Shown here one piece after another: positions 20,746-32,589 of a stretch of DNA of 64,000 bases. The notes under the pieces were generated by a model. It did no database searches, had not been told where the DNA came from, and was given only the letters and a program-made list of their open reading frames with translations. The position numbers and the translations under genes are program-made. The DNA comes from Mikania micrantha (taxonomy: Eukaryota; Streptophyta; Magnoliopsida; Asterales; Asteraceae): positions 37,391,445 to 37,455,444 of the forward strand of contig CM018690.1 of the NCBI GenBank assembly GCA_009363875.1, in the 5' to 3' direction. Every line of letters starts with the position of its first letter. The first letter of the stretch is position 1.

Positions 20746-21328
20746 TTATCTTTTGACCTCACATAGTCAATTGAGATAACTCCCATTGAGAGTAGTTGTG
20801 CACTAACTCTCTGCTTAAGCCTTTTGCACTTTGAGCTCTACCAATAGCCGATTGGCAATCGCAATGTACGCAAATAGCCGACATAGGCTTTGGCCATCCT
20901 GGAACGTCTTCCACAAATTGAAGTAGCCATTCTGCTTCTTCTCCAGCTTTATCTAACGCGATAAACTCAGATTCCATCGTAGATCTAGCTATAAGAGTTT
21001 GCTTGGACGATTTCCAGGCTATAGCTGCTCCACCAAGGGTGAACACATAACCACTTGTGGATTTGGAATCTTTCATATCGGATATCCAGTTTGCGTCACT
21101 GTATCCTTCTATAACAGCTGGATCTCGGCCATAATGCATCCCATAGTTTCTTGTGTATCTTAAGTACATTAGTAATCTTGTCATGCTCTTCCAATGTTCA
21201 GAGCTCGGATTACTAGTATATCTACTTAGCCTGCTCACAGCATATGCTAAGTCTGGACGTGTACATGTCATCAGATACATCAGACTGCCAATAATCCTTG
21301 AATACTCTAACTGAGTAACACCCTCACC
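20746..21328 (-). pseudogene. Element F RNase H, truncated and frameshifted
   Basis: The frame contains LMYLMTCTRPDLAYAVSRLS, the RNase H blocks YSDANWISDMKDSKSTSG, STMESEFIALDKAGEEAEW, and CDCQSAIGRAQS. After that, the conserved basic stretch expected before the C-terminal LLSMGVISIDYV block is degenerate and partly missing, and the block is read in another frame. The coding sequence then ends at 20746 where the LTR of element A begins. A TGA at 21329-21331 separates it from RT in the same frame. Confidence 0.85.
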
Positions 21329-22228
21329 TCAATTTTTTGATAGATGTTGGGAGGTATCTAATGGAGTTTGAGCCACACTCGTATCCCCCTCATTGAACTT
21401 TTCAAGGATTTTTTCGACATAATGAGATTGACTCAACACAAGACCATGTTGGGTTCTATTGATCTTTATACCAAGAATCACATCAGCTAAACCCATGTCT
21501 TTCATGTCAAATCTCGCTTTTAACATGTCTTTTGTAGATTTGATCATCTTATCATCACTCCCCACGATAAGCATATCATCTACATAAAGACATAATATCA
21601 CATAACCTCTCATTGTGTTTTACACATAAACACACTTGTCGCATTCATTAATTTTGAAACCATTGTTAAGCATAACTTGGTCAAACTTTTGATGCCATTG
21701 TTTTGGAGCTTGTTTCAAGCCATACAATGACTTGACTAATTTACACACTTTTCCTTCTTGGCCTGGAGCTGAGAAACCCTCAGGTTGCTCCATGTAAATC
21801 TCCTCTTCTAAATCCCCATTTAGAAAAGCGGTTTTAACATCCATTTGATGGACTTCCAAATTTCTTAAAGCCGCTATTGCAAGCACCAACCTTATTGAGG
21901 TTTTTCTAGTTACAGGCGAGTAAGTATCAAAGTAATCTACTCCTTCTTTTTGTCTAAATCCTTTGATCACTAACCTTGCCTTGTACTTATCAATGGAACC
22001 ATCAGCTTTCATCTTCCTTTTAAATATCCATCGATATCCAAGTGGTTTACACCCTGGTGGAAGATCTACTAGTTCCCAAGTATGGTTTTGTAAGATCGAA
22101 TCAATTTCATTCTTGATTGCCTCTTTCCATTGAGGTCCTTCCGAAGAGGTGACTGCATCACGATAGGTTTGGGGCTCTCCCTCAACCATATAAGTAAGAA
22201 AATCCGGTCCAAAAGATTTTTCAATCCT
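21329..22228 (-). pseudogene. Element F reverse transcriptase
   Basis: A copia RT is spread over two in-frame ORFs: WKEAIKNEIDSILQNHTWEL, KARLVIKGFRQKEGVDYFDT, MDVKTAFLNGDLEEEIYMEQ, SLYGLKQAPKQWHQKF, then after a TAA (21620-21622) the catalytic LYVDDMLIVGSDD and VILGIKINR. The motifs match the Tnt1-type RT. A further stop at 22229-22231 separates it from the integrase C-terminal region. Confidence 0.88.
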
Positions 22229-22692
22229 TTACCTCTTACTTCTTCTTGGCTTAACCTCTTCAGCCTCTAATTGTTCTTGATCTTCATCATGAACAATCTC
22301 ATCAACTGGTGTTGATGAACTTGTGAGTTCCTTTTTCAAAAAAGGAAACACTTCTTCAAAGAATGATGCATTCCTTGACTCCATTATAGTATTCTTGTGT
22401 ATTTCAGGATTCTTTGAATCATAAACAAAAAACTGATATGCACTACTATGATGGGCATAACCAATGAATACACAATCCACGGTTTTGGATCCTATTCTTT
22501 GAACCTTTGGTGGTGGAACCACCACTTTTGCTAGGCACCCCCACACTTTCAAGTATTTGTAAGATGGCTTTCTTCCCATCCACAACTCATAAGGAGTTAC
22601 ATCCTTTTTCTTGAAAGGAATTTTGTTCAAAGATAAGTAGACGACAAAATAGCTTCCCCCCACATGTCCTGGCTCATTCCATAACTAATTAA
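22229..22692 (-). pseudogene. Element F integrase C-terminal region, frameshifted
   Basis: Contains NKIPFKKKDVTPYELWMGRK, the block VWGCLAKVVVPPPK and DCVFIGYAHHSSAYQF, which follow the copia integrase core, plus an acidic linker before RT. Near 22634 one base appears to be missing, because upstream residues (MSQDMWGEAILSSTYL) are in a different frame. At 22692/22693 it is interrupted by the LTR of element C; CATAG (22693-22697) is the duplicated target. Confidence 0.82.
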
Positions 22693-22697
22693 CATAG

Positions 22698-24569
22698 TGA
22701 TGTGCGTGAAACTATATATTTTTAATTATGGATTTTTCACACAGATTTTAGTTTTAAAAATGGTTTTTACTAGAAACTAAATCACACACAATAGGCAAGT
22801 GTACCTATCGTATAATAATATAGCTCATGGTAAGAACCGGATATCAATCCGTGGACACGATATCTCCCAATACTAGACCTCGGTCAATGTTTAGCAAACA
22901 CATGAAAAGTCGGGTTTGTGAATTTTTAAAATAATATTTAAAAGAGGGATTTTTAAATAATCTAAAGTCTAAGAAAATTGCCTAGATCATGAGTCCACTT
23001 AGTCTAGTGATGTGATTATTATGAATTGGTAAACTAAATGTTGACTAGATTCCGGTCAAAGATATCTAATCATATAATCTTTTGGAAAATTAAAATGATA
23101 AACACATTCTAATCACCTAGGATTATTCTATGAAGCCTAATGTCAAGGTCTATGTCAAGATTTAATCAAGAATTAGTCATCCGTCAAGAATCTTAATTCT
23201 ACAACTTAAGGAAAACTAATATGACTTATACACACTAATCACCCTAAGTTGCATAAATTCAACAAAGTCATAATTTCTTCCAACTTACAATTTATGAACA
23301 CAATCATGCAAATGAGGTCATTTGGCCATAATTTCCTAACTCACATGTTAATCATATTCAACAAATCATAATATCACCATGGTTTTTCCAAACTTTAGTG
23401 AAAGAAAGTATACTTGTGCAAGTTTTATAACATTCAAGAAACCAATTATCATTCCTAATCTCATGGCATAATCTTAAAAACAAGTTGTAAGATTATAAAC
23501 AAATGTTTGATCATGGTTTTCCAACATAGTATGACTAAACATTCATCATTCTTGAATACTAATCAACCTACACAAATTTACAACATCATTGGAATACAAT
23601 CATAACTTCATCTTGAATCTTGACATAAACCCATTTGACCAATTCATAAATTCATCATCACATAAACAAAAGTTTCATCATAATCTAGACAATGGAGTGT
23701 TTAGCCCATAAGGCTTACAAGAACAATAACAAAGTAGCTAAAATTAACAAGAGACATGATTAAAATAACAAAATGCAAACCACTAGCAAGCAAGGATTGA
23801 AACAAGATGGTGTTAGATGCTCCTTGGATCTTCAAGACCTTCACAATCTCCTTTAGATAGCTTCAAGAAATCTGAACAGAAGGTATTTTGGTTCCAGGAA
23901 GTCCAACCCCTTGAAATGAGGTGAAAAGCTGAATTTATAGAAATTCTGGAACTTGGCACGGTTGTGCAAGGTGCTACAGTACTTCACTTTTGGTCTGGGA
24001 CGGTTGTCGAAGTTGCCATTTTCAGCTAAGTCCCGAAAATTGACTCGAGGTGTCAGGCACGGTCGTGCCAAAAGTCGCATGGTCGTGCGCAAGTCGTCAT
24101 GGCCGGCACTACCTCCATTTGGCCCGGCACTGCCTTGCTTTGGCCCGGCACTGGCTAGCTTGCATGGTCGTGCATGGTTTAAGCACTGTCGTGCATAGGC
24201 CAGCACTGCCATGCATGGCCTAGCACTACCTGGTTGCACGGTCGTGCAACATTGTGCACGGTCGTGCATAGGCCAGCACTGCCATGCATGGGCTAGCACT
24301 GCCTAGTTGCACGGTCGTGCAAAGTTGTGCACAGTCGTGCATGGGTCAGCACTGCCAGTGCAAGATTTGGCATGACAGTGCGCATCTGGGAATTTGCTCA
24401 GAAAATGCTGAAATTCCATTCAAAGCTTGATTTTCTTCCGAGCAAGACCGTTTATCCTACAAATTCACAAAAACAATAATTAGGACTATTTGTGAATGAA
24501 TTTGCATGTTATTAATGTTAAAACCGGGGGAATTTGAGTCGAATAATATGTATAAATTAAAGTATATCA
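22698..24569 (-). repeat. Element C 3' LTR
   Basis: 1872 bp. A block at about 23955-24385 is packed with GCACGGTCGTGC-like palindromes and GCACTGCC/GGCACTG motifs. Compared with the 5' LTR it lacks 21 bp between two such motifs near 23961 and has more C-to-T-type changes inside them. Confidence 0.93.
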
Positions 24570-24586
24570 AACATCCCCACACTTGA
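24570..24586 (-). promoter_or_regulatory. Polypurine tract of element C
   Basis: The minus strand reads CAAGTGTGGGGATGTT immediately before the 3' LTR and is preceded by GAGGACAAGCAAAG. This purine-rich stretch is where Athila plus-strand primers are expected. Confidence 0.75.
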
Positions 24587-26095
24587 ACTTTGCTTGTCCT
24601 CAAGCAAACAATGAACCTTAATGGTGAAACAAATTTGCAAAAATCAACTTGTAAGCAAAGATGAATCAAATAATCAAAAACTTAGATTGTTTTTCAAAGG
24701 TTTACCAAATTTGAAGTTGTTAGCAAGAAAATAAAATTAAAATTATCATCAAGAGTTTATAAACAAGAGGATTCACTAACATGTTACATCCTATATTTCT
24801 CACAATGTTCACACATACTCGGTTTATTTCGGATTCATACATGTAATGTTTATGTATAGAACACTCAATTGCCAAGACAATGGATCAACAAACATGATAT
24901 TTGTAATAAAAATCAACTCTAAATCAATTAGGAAAAACAAAGCATAATTTAATCCAAAGGCCTTTTATTGGGTTGTGTTTGGGTTGGATGATGGTTGGGG
25001 ATAGAAGGATTGAGATAAGGGAAATCCGTTGGCTAAAAATTTGAAAACAAAATGTATACTACAAAGCCTTTTTGGCTAATTTTTTTTTGACTTATATACA
25101 TCAACAAGCAAACATTGTGTTGCTTAATTATTTGCTTCACGACAAACTACTAAAAGGAAATATAACTCCTTGCCAACTTTGAGATTGGATTTCAATAAAG
25201 GAAATGGGTTGATGAAAAAAGTGGTGATGAGGGTTTGTTCTAAGGCCTTGATTAAATACAACTTTGTTCAAACTTATGACTATGGAGATGTATGTTTTAA
25301 ACAAATATTAATTTGAATGAAACATCCGGCACACTCAATCCATAAAATATGCAATGACTACTAATGTTCAAGGTTTCAAAAGCTCACAAAAAATGGAAGG
25401 AATGGGTAAAAATATAAGATATAACTTGTAGTTCCTCCTTTCGTCTAATCACAAATGATGATAACAAAAAAATTTATTTCACTTGTTAAGAATTCCAAAT
25501 TAAGATACACTTTATCAAAACAAGCCTTGTTTTAATTATCAAAAACTTGTTTGCTTAACTTGTTGATTACAAAACAACTTAATTGCACCAAAAACAATAA
25601 AAAGGTTCTTTGCAAAAATGCTTATTACTCTTGGACAAACAAAGTTATATCAACAATAAACGTACACCCCGAAAGTATACCCCTCCCCACACTTGAATTG
25701 CACAATGTCCCTATTGTGCAACAAAAACATGTGAAAAATAAGAGTGATCTTGCACGAGTGTGAAAAGGAATAAGACTTCCCTACGGGTCTTTGGAGAGAC
25801 CGGCGTGTAAAATCTGCTTGAGCCGTGCAACCATAAGAGCATGCCGTGTACCTGCACTGAAAATCATCTACGAAACAAAACTGAAAGCAACAACTCACAA
25901 CAACCAAGGGACCAAAACCAAAGCACCAGATCCATCAATCCATAAAACAACCAACCAAAAAAATATTGTTTACAACCCAAATAAAAAATAAAAACTACAC
26001 TAAACAGAGTTAATACGTACAGCAAAATGTATAACTCTCAAAAATATAGATAACCATCAGACTAAGCTAAACTGCGGGGGAGGGAGGACATCAGA
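24587..26095 (-). other. Element C 3' untranslated region
   Basis: About 1.5 kb of AT-rich, non-coding DNA between the accessory ORF and the polypurine tract. It contains a second PPT-like tract with an adjacent hairpin at 25681-25721. No convincing ORF is present. Confidence 0.7.
25681..25721 (-). promoter_or_regulatory. Second PPT-like tract and hairpin in element C
   Basis: The minus strand reads TTCAAGTGTGGGGAGGGG, repeating the core of the terminal PPT at 24570-24586. Directly beside it is a perfect 9-bp inverted repeat (TTGCACAAT/ATTGTGCAA, 6-base loop, 25698-25721). Confidence 0.6.
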
Positions 26096-27109
26096 CTAGT
26101 CCTCCTCATCATTGGGGGGATACCCGTAGTCAAAACCCCCAAGTCCCATACCATGTGGCCCCCCTCCTTCGGGGCCCCTCTCCTCTTCGTGTTCCTCTTC
26201 GTCCTCCTCTTCTTCATTCTCCTCAGGGACTGGATCCCAGATCCGACCATCCCCACCCTTCAACCGCATCCCGACCGGCGTCTGCTCCACTATCTTCATG
26301 TAACGAAGAGTTCGCATATCAAGCGGGGATGTATCACATACATGAGTGAAGCCGGCGATGTTCTCTTCGGTCAGAAGCCCAAAGGAATCAGCCAGCTGAG
26401 TGATGTAGGCGCCCCCACAAATGTGGCTGGACGCTAGCTTGCCCGAACTGGTAGTCAGAAAGAAGGCTAAGCAATGGGCAATGTTACAATGGATGCCCCT
26501 AACCAAGCAGTAGAGATAAAACAAATCTCTAGTGGGCACATTGCCCAAGCTATCGCCTCGCTGTAAGATGGTACCTACCAGTATCCGATGAACGAACCTG
26601 TGCAGCGTGTCGCGAAGTTTTGTGGCCTTCGCTCTTCGGGGATCATAAACTCCCTCAGCAACCTCGGCCCAAAACGTGGCCTTCTCAATCTCGTCCTCGA
26701 AGTCGTGCAATCCATCAAACACTTCTGAAGCTAACTCTCCTTTTGTATATAAACCCATCCTAGTCACGAACTGTGCGACCGAAAGTTTCCTCCAGCGTCC
26801 CCCCAAGCAGAAAGTCAATCCAAAACGTTTTCGGTAAACATATTGGGAAGGGAAACTGAAGGAGTATGACGAAAAGAACTCCAAGATCAGCTCACGGTAC
26901 TGAGGACGGTTAATATAAAAAAGGCGGGACCACGGCTCGGTGATCAGTTGCTGAAGACGTGTTTGTTGATTAAGATTGACCACTAAGTCCCAACTAAGGC
27001 ACTTCATCGGCTCGATCTGGCGCCTACGCCCCCATAAAGAATGCAGCATGGGAATACATGGGGCGTCTCGCTCGTCGTTCGGATCAAATCGTAGGAAAGG
27101 GTGATCCAT
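26096..27109 (-). CDS. Element C accessory ORF (ATHILA ORF-1-type), 337 residues
   Basis: An open frame from ATG 27107-27109 downstream of pol. It resembles the ATHILA ORF-1 family (PF03078 as I recall): PWSRLFYINRPQYRELILEF, FGLTFCLGGRWRKLSVAQF, LGNVPTRDLFYLYCLVRG, SGKLASSHICGGAYITQLA and an acidic C-terminal tail (EENEEEEDEEEHEEE, then a Gly-rich end). No signal peptide or clear transmembrane helix is visible, so an envelope role is not supported by this sequence. It stays open although gag and pol are broken by several lesions. An array of short palindromes lies immediately upstream (27220-27600 and 27912-27975). Confidence 0.82.
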   Translation of the reverse strand: MDHPFLRFDPNDERDAPCIPMLHSLWGRRRQIEPMKCLSWDLVVNLNQQTRLQQLITEPWSRLFYINRPQYRELILEFFSSYSFSFPSQYVYRKRFGLTFCLGGRWRKLSVAQFVTRMGLYTKGELASEVFDGLHDFEDEIEKATFWAEVAEGVYDPRRAKATKLRDTLHRFVHRILVGTILQRGDSLGNVPTRDLFYLYCLVRGIHCNIAHCLAFFLTTSSGKLASSHICGGAYITQLADSFGLLTEENIAGFTHVCDTSPLDMRTLRYMKIVEQTPVGMRLKGGDGRIWDPVPEENEEEEDEEEHEEERGPEGGGPHGMGLGGFDYGYPPNDEED

Positions 27110-27975
27110 CTGTTCAAGAAAATTCCCAAAAAAAAAAAATTAGTTTCCAAGAACGAAAAGAAAAAGAAAGAAAAAAAAATCGAACGAAAAAGGAACAAAA
27201 ACTGGGCTGATCTGGACACATGCACGGTCGTTCAGAAACTTGCACGGCAGTGCCAACCCAAAATGAAGCATGCACTGGCAGTGCAGGGCTGGCACAGCCT
27301 AGGCGCACGGTCGTGCGTGTCTAAGGCACGGTCGTGCCACCCTCAGAATGACCTATGCACGGGCAGTGCAAGGGTTGCACTGCCAAACCGCACGGTCGTG
27401 CAGGTCTATGCACGGTCATGCACCTCGTAAGTTTGTTCATCGCACGGGCAGTGCAAATGTGACACTGTCGTTGAGCACGGTCGTGCGTGGTTAGCGCACG
27501 GTCGTGCACCTTTGATTTTGGGTCTACACTGGCAGTGCAAAGGTTGCACCGTCGATCTGCACGGTCGTGCGGTACAGCCGCATGGTCGTGCACTGTGTAG
27601 AACCGAAATCAAAGTCGAACAAACACGAGATTTTCCATCAACAACCCAAAAATTAGCAACATTTATACAGATCCTAACAATTCTAAACCAAAATGGTGTA
27701 TTTACAAGCCCTAATTTGAACAAATCTAAGAAGTTTAGTAATTTCATTGAAAGGAAAGATCAATTGAAGGATTGGAGGAGATTAATACCTTTGATTCTAG
27801 AATTGGAAGATGAAAACGAGAGAATTTTGATGGAAACCGATCTGGAAGTCGTAGAACCGAATTATGAGGGAAGTGGGTGCAAAAGGAGTAATTATTGGGG
27901 AAATCTGACACGTTGCACGGTCGTGCGTACGGGCCGCACGGTCGTGCATCAGCAAAAGCGCACGACCGTGCAGCT
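27110..27975 (-). repeat. Element C spacer with GCAC...GTGC palindrome array
   Basis: Between about 27220 and 27600 there are about 15 copies of short inverted repeats: GCACGGTCGTGC (arms GCACG/CGTGC), GCACTGGCAGTGC and the hybrid GCACGGGCAGTGC, plus three more at 27912-27975. Element D was inserted at the far edge of this array, and one more degenerate copy (GCAAGGTCGTGC) lies on the other side of D at 38899-38910. The stretch 27605-27900 between the two clusters has no recognised feature. Confidence 0.88.
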
Positions 27976-30410
27976 TGTCACACCCCAACCGACGGCGGAA
28001 TAACGTCGGGGCGCGACGGCGACTGTTCAAAAGCTCATGATCAACTATTAAAGTTATAATATTTATTACATCCCAAATTAAGAGTCATACAAGTAGTTCA
28101 AAAACGTAACATAACTAAACAAGTTCATAGTTCATAGTTCCAAGTTTATTCTAAGTCCAAAAGCCCTACATGATCCTCATAGCTTCACTAGTTTGTACCT
28201 GAAACATGTTTAGATTCAAATGTCAACTATAAATAGTTGGTGAGAACATAGGTTTTGACACCAAAAGTTAACAGTTCAAAAAGATAAGATTTGCAATTCA
28301 TATGTAACATAGTGATATAAGGCAATATGTGGAAACATACACATGTAACTATTGCAGATCAAACCTTAGTTAACCTAGTTAGGCATAGTACTCCATACTA
28401 CCCTCAAAATAGTTAAGTACCGTGTGATCACCGGCTGGGTGGAGTGGTCAGTTCAATAGATCTATCATCACAACAGTTTGGCTATCACAAGTTAATGATC
28501 AATGCACAAGTTAAGTATAGTTAAGATGGTAGTTTGGGACATATAGCTCAAATCCACATAGATACAAGTTTGAATTGCTAGAAAATAGTTCAAAGATAAA
28601 CATGTTCCAACCCCGATGATTTTGTAAAACAAAAGTAAGAGAAAAGGGGGCTATGTAACTCACATTGTATGATTGATGATTGACTTCTTGATTGTCGTTT
28701 ATGTGGAGACTTATAACTCGGTTCCTATAACATAATGAGTTTCCATTGAGTTTGTGGACCTACTATAGTTTATGTGATGGTGCTTGTGTTCTATTTGTCG
28801 AGATTTTATTAAACAATAATGTCCTAACTTATACTTGAAATATTATTTCATAATACATTGAAATCACTAAGTGTTGGCTTTTAAAAGTTTCGTCATTATA
28901 ACGACGTATTTTGAGAAAATTACCATTTTGCTTTAACAACTTCAAAACCCATAAATTAAATCCACTTATATAAATATATACAAGTATATATATATATATT
29001 ATATCACATCATTAAAGTTTGTATATAATATATATATATACATTTATATATGTGAAAATGATTAATATTTATGTAAAAATGTCTAAGTTCATAAAACTGC
29101 CTTTTGACAGATTCTGTCCGGCTTGTTCGGATGAACTTTAAAAATAGGAGTAGTTTGAATAAAATTATGAAACTTCACAGTAGACTATTTTAAGGTGTTT
29201 TGAACAACTTTCATTTGGAAAAATTTTCGTGGTTGTGCTTGTAAAAGGGTCAAAACAGTCACACAAGTATATGTCCTTAAAGTTTCTGTTTTGACAGATT
29301 TACTTCAGTGAGTTCGGGTTTATTTTTGACATAGTAAAACTTTGAGTTAGATTATGAAACTCTCCAGTATACTATTTTAATATATTATGAACAACTTTCA
29401 TTTAGATAACTTTTCGTGATTCGGACCTTAGGTAGGTCAAAACAGCAGCACAAGTCAGGGGGTACAAATCCGCGCACTGATCTTGTGAAGGCTGTTTGAG
29501 GTACCATTTGGTCGAGTTAAAAGCTGAATAAGTAATGCATGGAAAGCTAACTCAATGAACTTAGTCACGGAATCTGAGTTTGTTCCATTTGGAGTTTTTA
29601 TGACCATTTTATGACTCTTTGAAGTCGGGACAACAATCTGCCAGAATCTTCATGAATGCATGTTTGTGTGTATAGTTATGAACGATCTTTTAAAACGAGT
29701 TTTTGAGGCTTTACACCATTGATAGAGTTGAGAATGATGAAGAATAATAATATTCATCAATGATTATCATTTTGCTCATACAAATACATGCATGCATGAA
29801 TCAAGTCACCAAAACAAGTTTTTGGACTTGAAAAACTCATTTCTAGTACATGCAACTTTGTTGCATGTAGAGTTTTAGGTCATGGCTTCAATACCCACGA
29901 CTTTAGAGTGTTAAATGGTGAATATTTCATGTTCAAAACCAGGTCTTGGCCATGGTTTAGAAAGTGTATGTGATAGAGTGCAAAAATGTGAAGAAAAGTG
30001 AGTTTTGGAAGTAAACCGTTCGTGTAGGCACCTTGAGCTTGTGTTGTTTGATCCTAGCTTTGCTCCTTGGCTTCTTGGATGCTTGAAATGATCAAGAATG
30101 AAGTGATATGGGGCTGAAGTTTGCTGGAACAAGTGAGAGAATAGAGAGGAAACTTGGAAAAACTAGAAATCTTGAATGTGTGTGTGATTGTGTAAGGAAG
30201 ATGGGGTTTTAAGGAGAGAGGAGGAGGGGGGGACGACTTGGGGAGAGAGGAGAGAGGGGATTTTGTGTTGGTTAGTGGGAGTGAAGAGATTGGGGGGTGA
30301 GGTTGAGTGTGTAAGAGGTGGATTTAGAGGTTTGTCATTATGTGCTTGGAATGAATCTTGCATGTATGTAGTCTTGTATTTGGTAAGTATACATGCAAGA
30401 TTTGTGTGTG

Positions 30411-30454
<44 letters not shown>

Positions 30455-30858
30455 TCAAGTGTAGGTGAAAGATGTATAAATGTTGGGTATTATGGTGGTT
30501 AAATCTTGTATCGGGTATAAATTTTGATATTGTTTATACGCGATTATTTTACAATAATTAGTAAAATAATAAAACTTACTAAAATAATTAAATTTTAGTA
30601 ACTAACAAGATTATTAAATAATGTGACGCGTATTGTGTCCGCCTTATCCGGCTAAACACAAATATCTTTCGTTGTCGTGAATTTTAACGCGTCAAATTGC
30701 GAGAATTACTAATTGCAAGACTATACACTTAAAAAGGTTGCTAAACTTTAAACGAGAATAAAGATTTAATTATTACATTTTCGAAAATTTCATCATAGTC
30801 AACGTTAAATACGCTAACGGTGTTAATAAGTCAAATTCGAAAATTGACGGATGTCACA
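27976..30858 (-). repeat. Element D 3' LTR
   Basis: Runs TGTCACACCCC to GATGTCACA on the plus strand. A hairpin CCGACG/CGTCGG lies just inside the left end, and an (AT)n microsatellite lies at about 30412-30452. Apparent ORFs within it are not conserved with any family I recognise. Confidence 0.95.
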
Positions 30859-30869
30859 GTCTCCCCTAG
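30859..30869 (-). promoter_or_regulatory. Polypurine tract of element D
   Basis: The minus strand reads CTAGGGGAGAC immediately before the LTR start TGTGACATC. Confidence 0.85.
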
Positions 30870-30892
30870 TTAGAAGAATTTCGTCCCGAAAT

Positions 30893-32589
30893 TCAACTAG
30901 CGTTGTGGTTGACAGCTGCATCCGCAAAGAGTTGTGGATATTTAAGCTTCATTTGATCCTCTCGTTCCCAGGTAAATTCAGGTCCACGCTTAGATTCCCA
31001 TCGAACATTGACTATTGGTATTCGGCTGCGTTTGAGCTTTTTCTCTCCACGGTCCATGGTCTCCACGGGTTTCTCCACAAAGTGCATCGACTCATCAATG
31101 TACACGTCATCAAGAGGAATATGGAGGTTCTCATTGGCTAAGCATTTCTTGAGGTTGGATACATGAAATGTAGGATGAATGTTGCTAAGCTCTTGTGGTA
31201 GCTCGAGCTTGTATGCCACCTTTCCAATTCTTTCAAGAATTTTGAATGGTCCTACATAACGAGGTGCTAGTTTTCCTTTCTTCCCAAATCGGACTACTCC
31301 TTTCCAAGGGGACACCTTAAGGAGTACAAGATCGCCGACATTGAATTCCAAGGGTTTTCGTCGTTTATCAGCATAACTCTTTTGACGACTTCTAGCAGCG
31401 AGTAGATTTTCGCGAATTTGTATGATTTTGTCAGTAGTTTCTTGTATCAACTCAGGACCGCTGATTTGAACTTCACCAATCTCGCTCCAACAAACAGGTG
31501 AGCGGCACTTACGACCATAAAGTGCTTCGAAAGGTGCCATATCGATGCTCGAATGATAACTGTTGTTGTACGAGAACTCGACCAAAGGTAAATGAGTATC
31601 CCAATTGCCACCGAAATCGATGACACAAGACCTCAACATATCCTCAAGGGTCTGAATTGTTCGTTCTGATTGACCATCAGTTTGAGGATGATAAGCTGTG
31701 CTAAGGTCTAGTCGAGTACCTAGATTTGATTGAAGTGATTGCCAAAAGCGTGAGATGAAACGACCATCACGATCGGAGATAATGCTCAGAGGTACGCCAT
31801 GGCGGCTTACTATTTCGTTGATATAGATTCGAGCCAATTTCTCAACTCGATCATCCTCACGAATAGGTAAGAAATGTGCCGATTTAGTAAGACGATCGAT
31901 GATCACCCAAATACTATCATGACCCTTAGAAGTGCGAGGGAGTTTAGTAATGAAATCCATGGCTATGTTTTCCCACTTCCACATAGGGATTTCTGGTTGT
32001 TCAAGCAGACCAGAAGGTCGTTGATGCTCGGCTTTAACTTTCGAGCAAGTGAGACATTTTGCCACAAAGAGAGCAATGTCCTTTTTCATACCTGGCCACC
32101 AATAGTGATAGCGAAGATCCTTATACATCTTATCCGCTCCAGGATGAATAGAGTAGCGAGACTTGTGTGCCTCATCCATGATGAAGGTACGCAAACTATC
32201 ACGATTTGGAACCCAAATGCGATCCAAGAAACACATCAGCCCATTTGATTTAGTTTCCAAATGTTGTTCAGCTCCACAGGACATTTCATCGTACATGTTG
32301 CCCTCGAGGACTGAGACTTTTTGTGCTTCGAGGATACGATTCTGGATATCGTTTTGGGTTCGGATGCTTTGGAGTCGAATAGAATTGGTGTGACCTTTAC
32401 GACTAAGAGCGTCGGCTACAACATTTGCCTTACCAGGATAGTAGCGAATCTCGCAGTCATAGTCGTTAAGTAGTTCAACCCATCGTCGTTGTCTCATGTT
32501 AAGTTCCTTTTGATTGAATATGTGTTGAAGGCTTTTGTGGTCGGTGAAAATGACACATTTGGTTCCATAAAGGTAGTGTCTCCAAATTT
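30893..32589 (-). pseudogene. Element D RNase H end, integrase and chromodomain-like tail
   Basis: After the 10-nt deletion near 32593 the frame carries the end of RNase H (LKIWRHYLYGTKC, RRWVELLNDYDCEI), then the H2C2 zinc region (IHPGADKMYKDLRYHYWWPG, CLTCSKVKAEH), the DDE core (AMDFITKLPRTSKGHDSIWV, ISDRDGRFISRFW, AYHPQTDGQSERTIQTLEDM), the GPFKILERIGKVAYKLELP block and FHVSNLKKC, and a chromodomain-like end (IPIVNVRWESKRGPEFTWER). The integrase itself has no lesion. The first ATG in this frame is at 32497, which has no functional meaning because the ancestral protein is a gag-pol polyprotein. Confidence 0.9.

Noticed and set aside
23853..24299. Open frames of up to 148 residues across the palindrome block (also 46601-46975 and 27321-27747)
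   Set aside because: The repetitive HDRA-type peptide is produced by the GCACGGTCGTGC motif read in frame. Frames exist on both strands and differ between the two LTRs of one element, so they are not genes.
26096..27109. Calling the Athila accessory ORF an envelope protein
   Set aside because: No signal peptide, transmembrane helix or cleavage features are visible; the family name is used instead.
28980..29050. TATA-rich stretch in the D LTR as a promoter
   Set aside because: It is an (AT)n microsatellite that differs in length between LTRs; core promoter position cannot be assigned from it.
30188..30502. 104-residue open frame and its near copy at 38225-38497
   Set aside because: Located in the D LTRs and running into the (AT)n microsatellite; the two copies differ in length only through microsatellite slippage.
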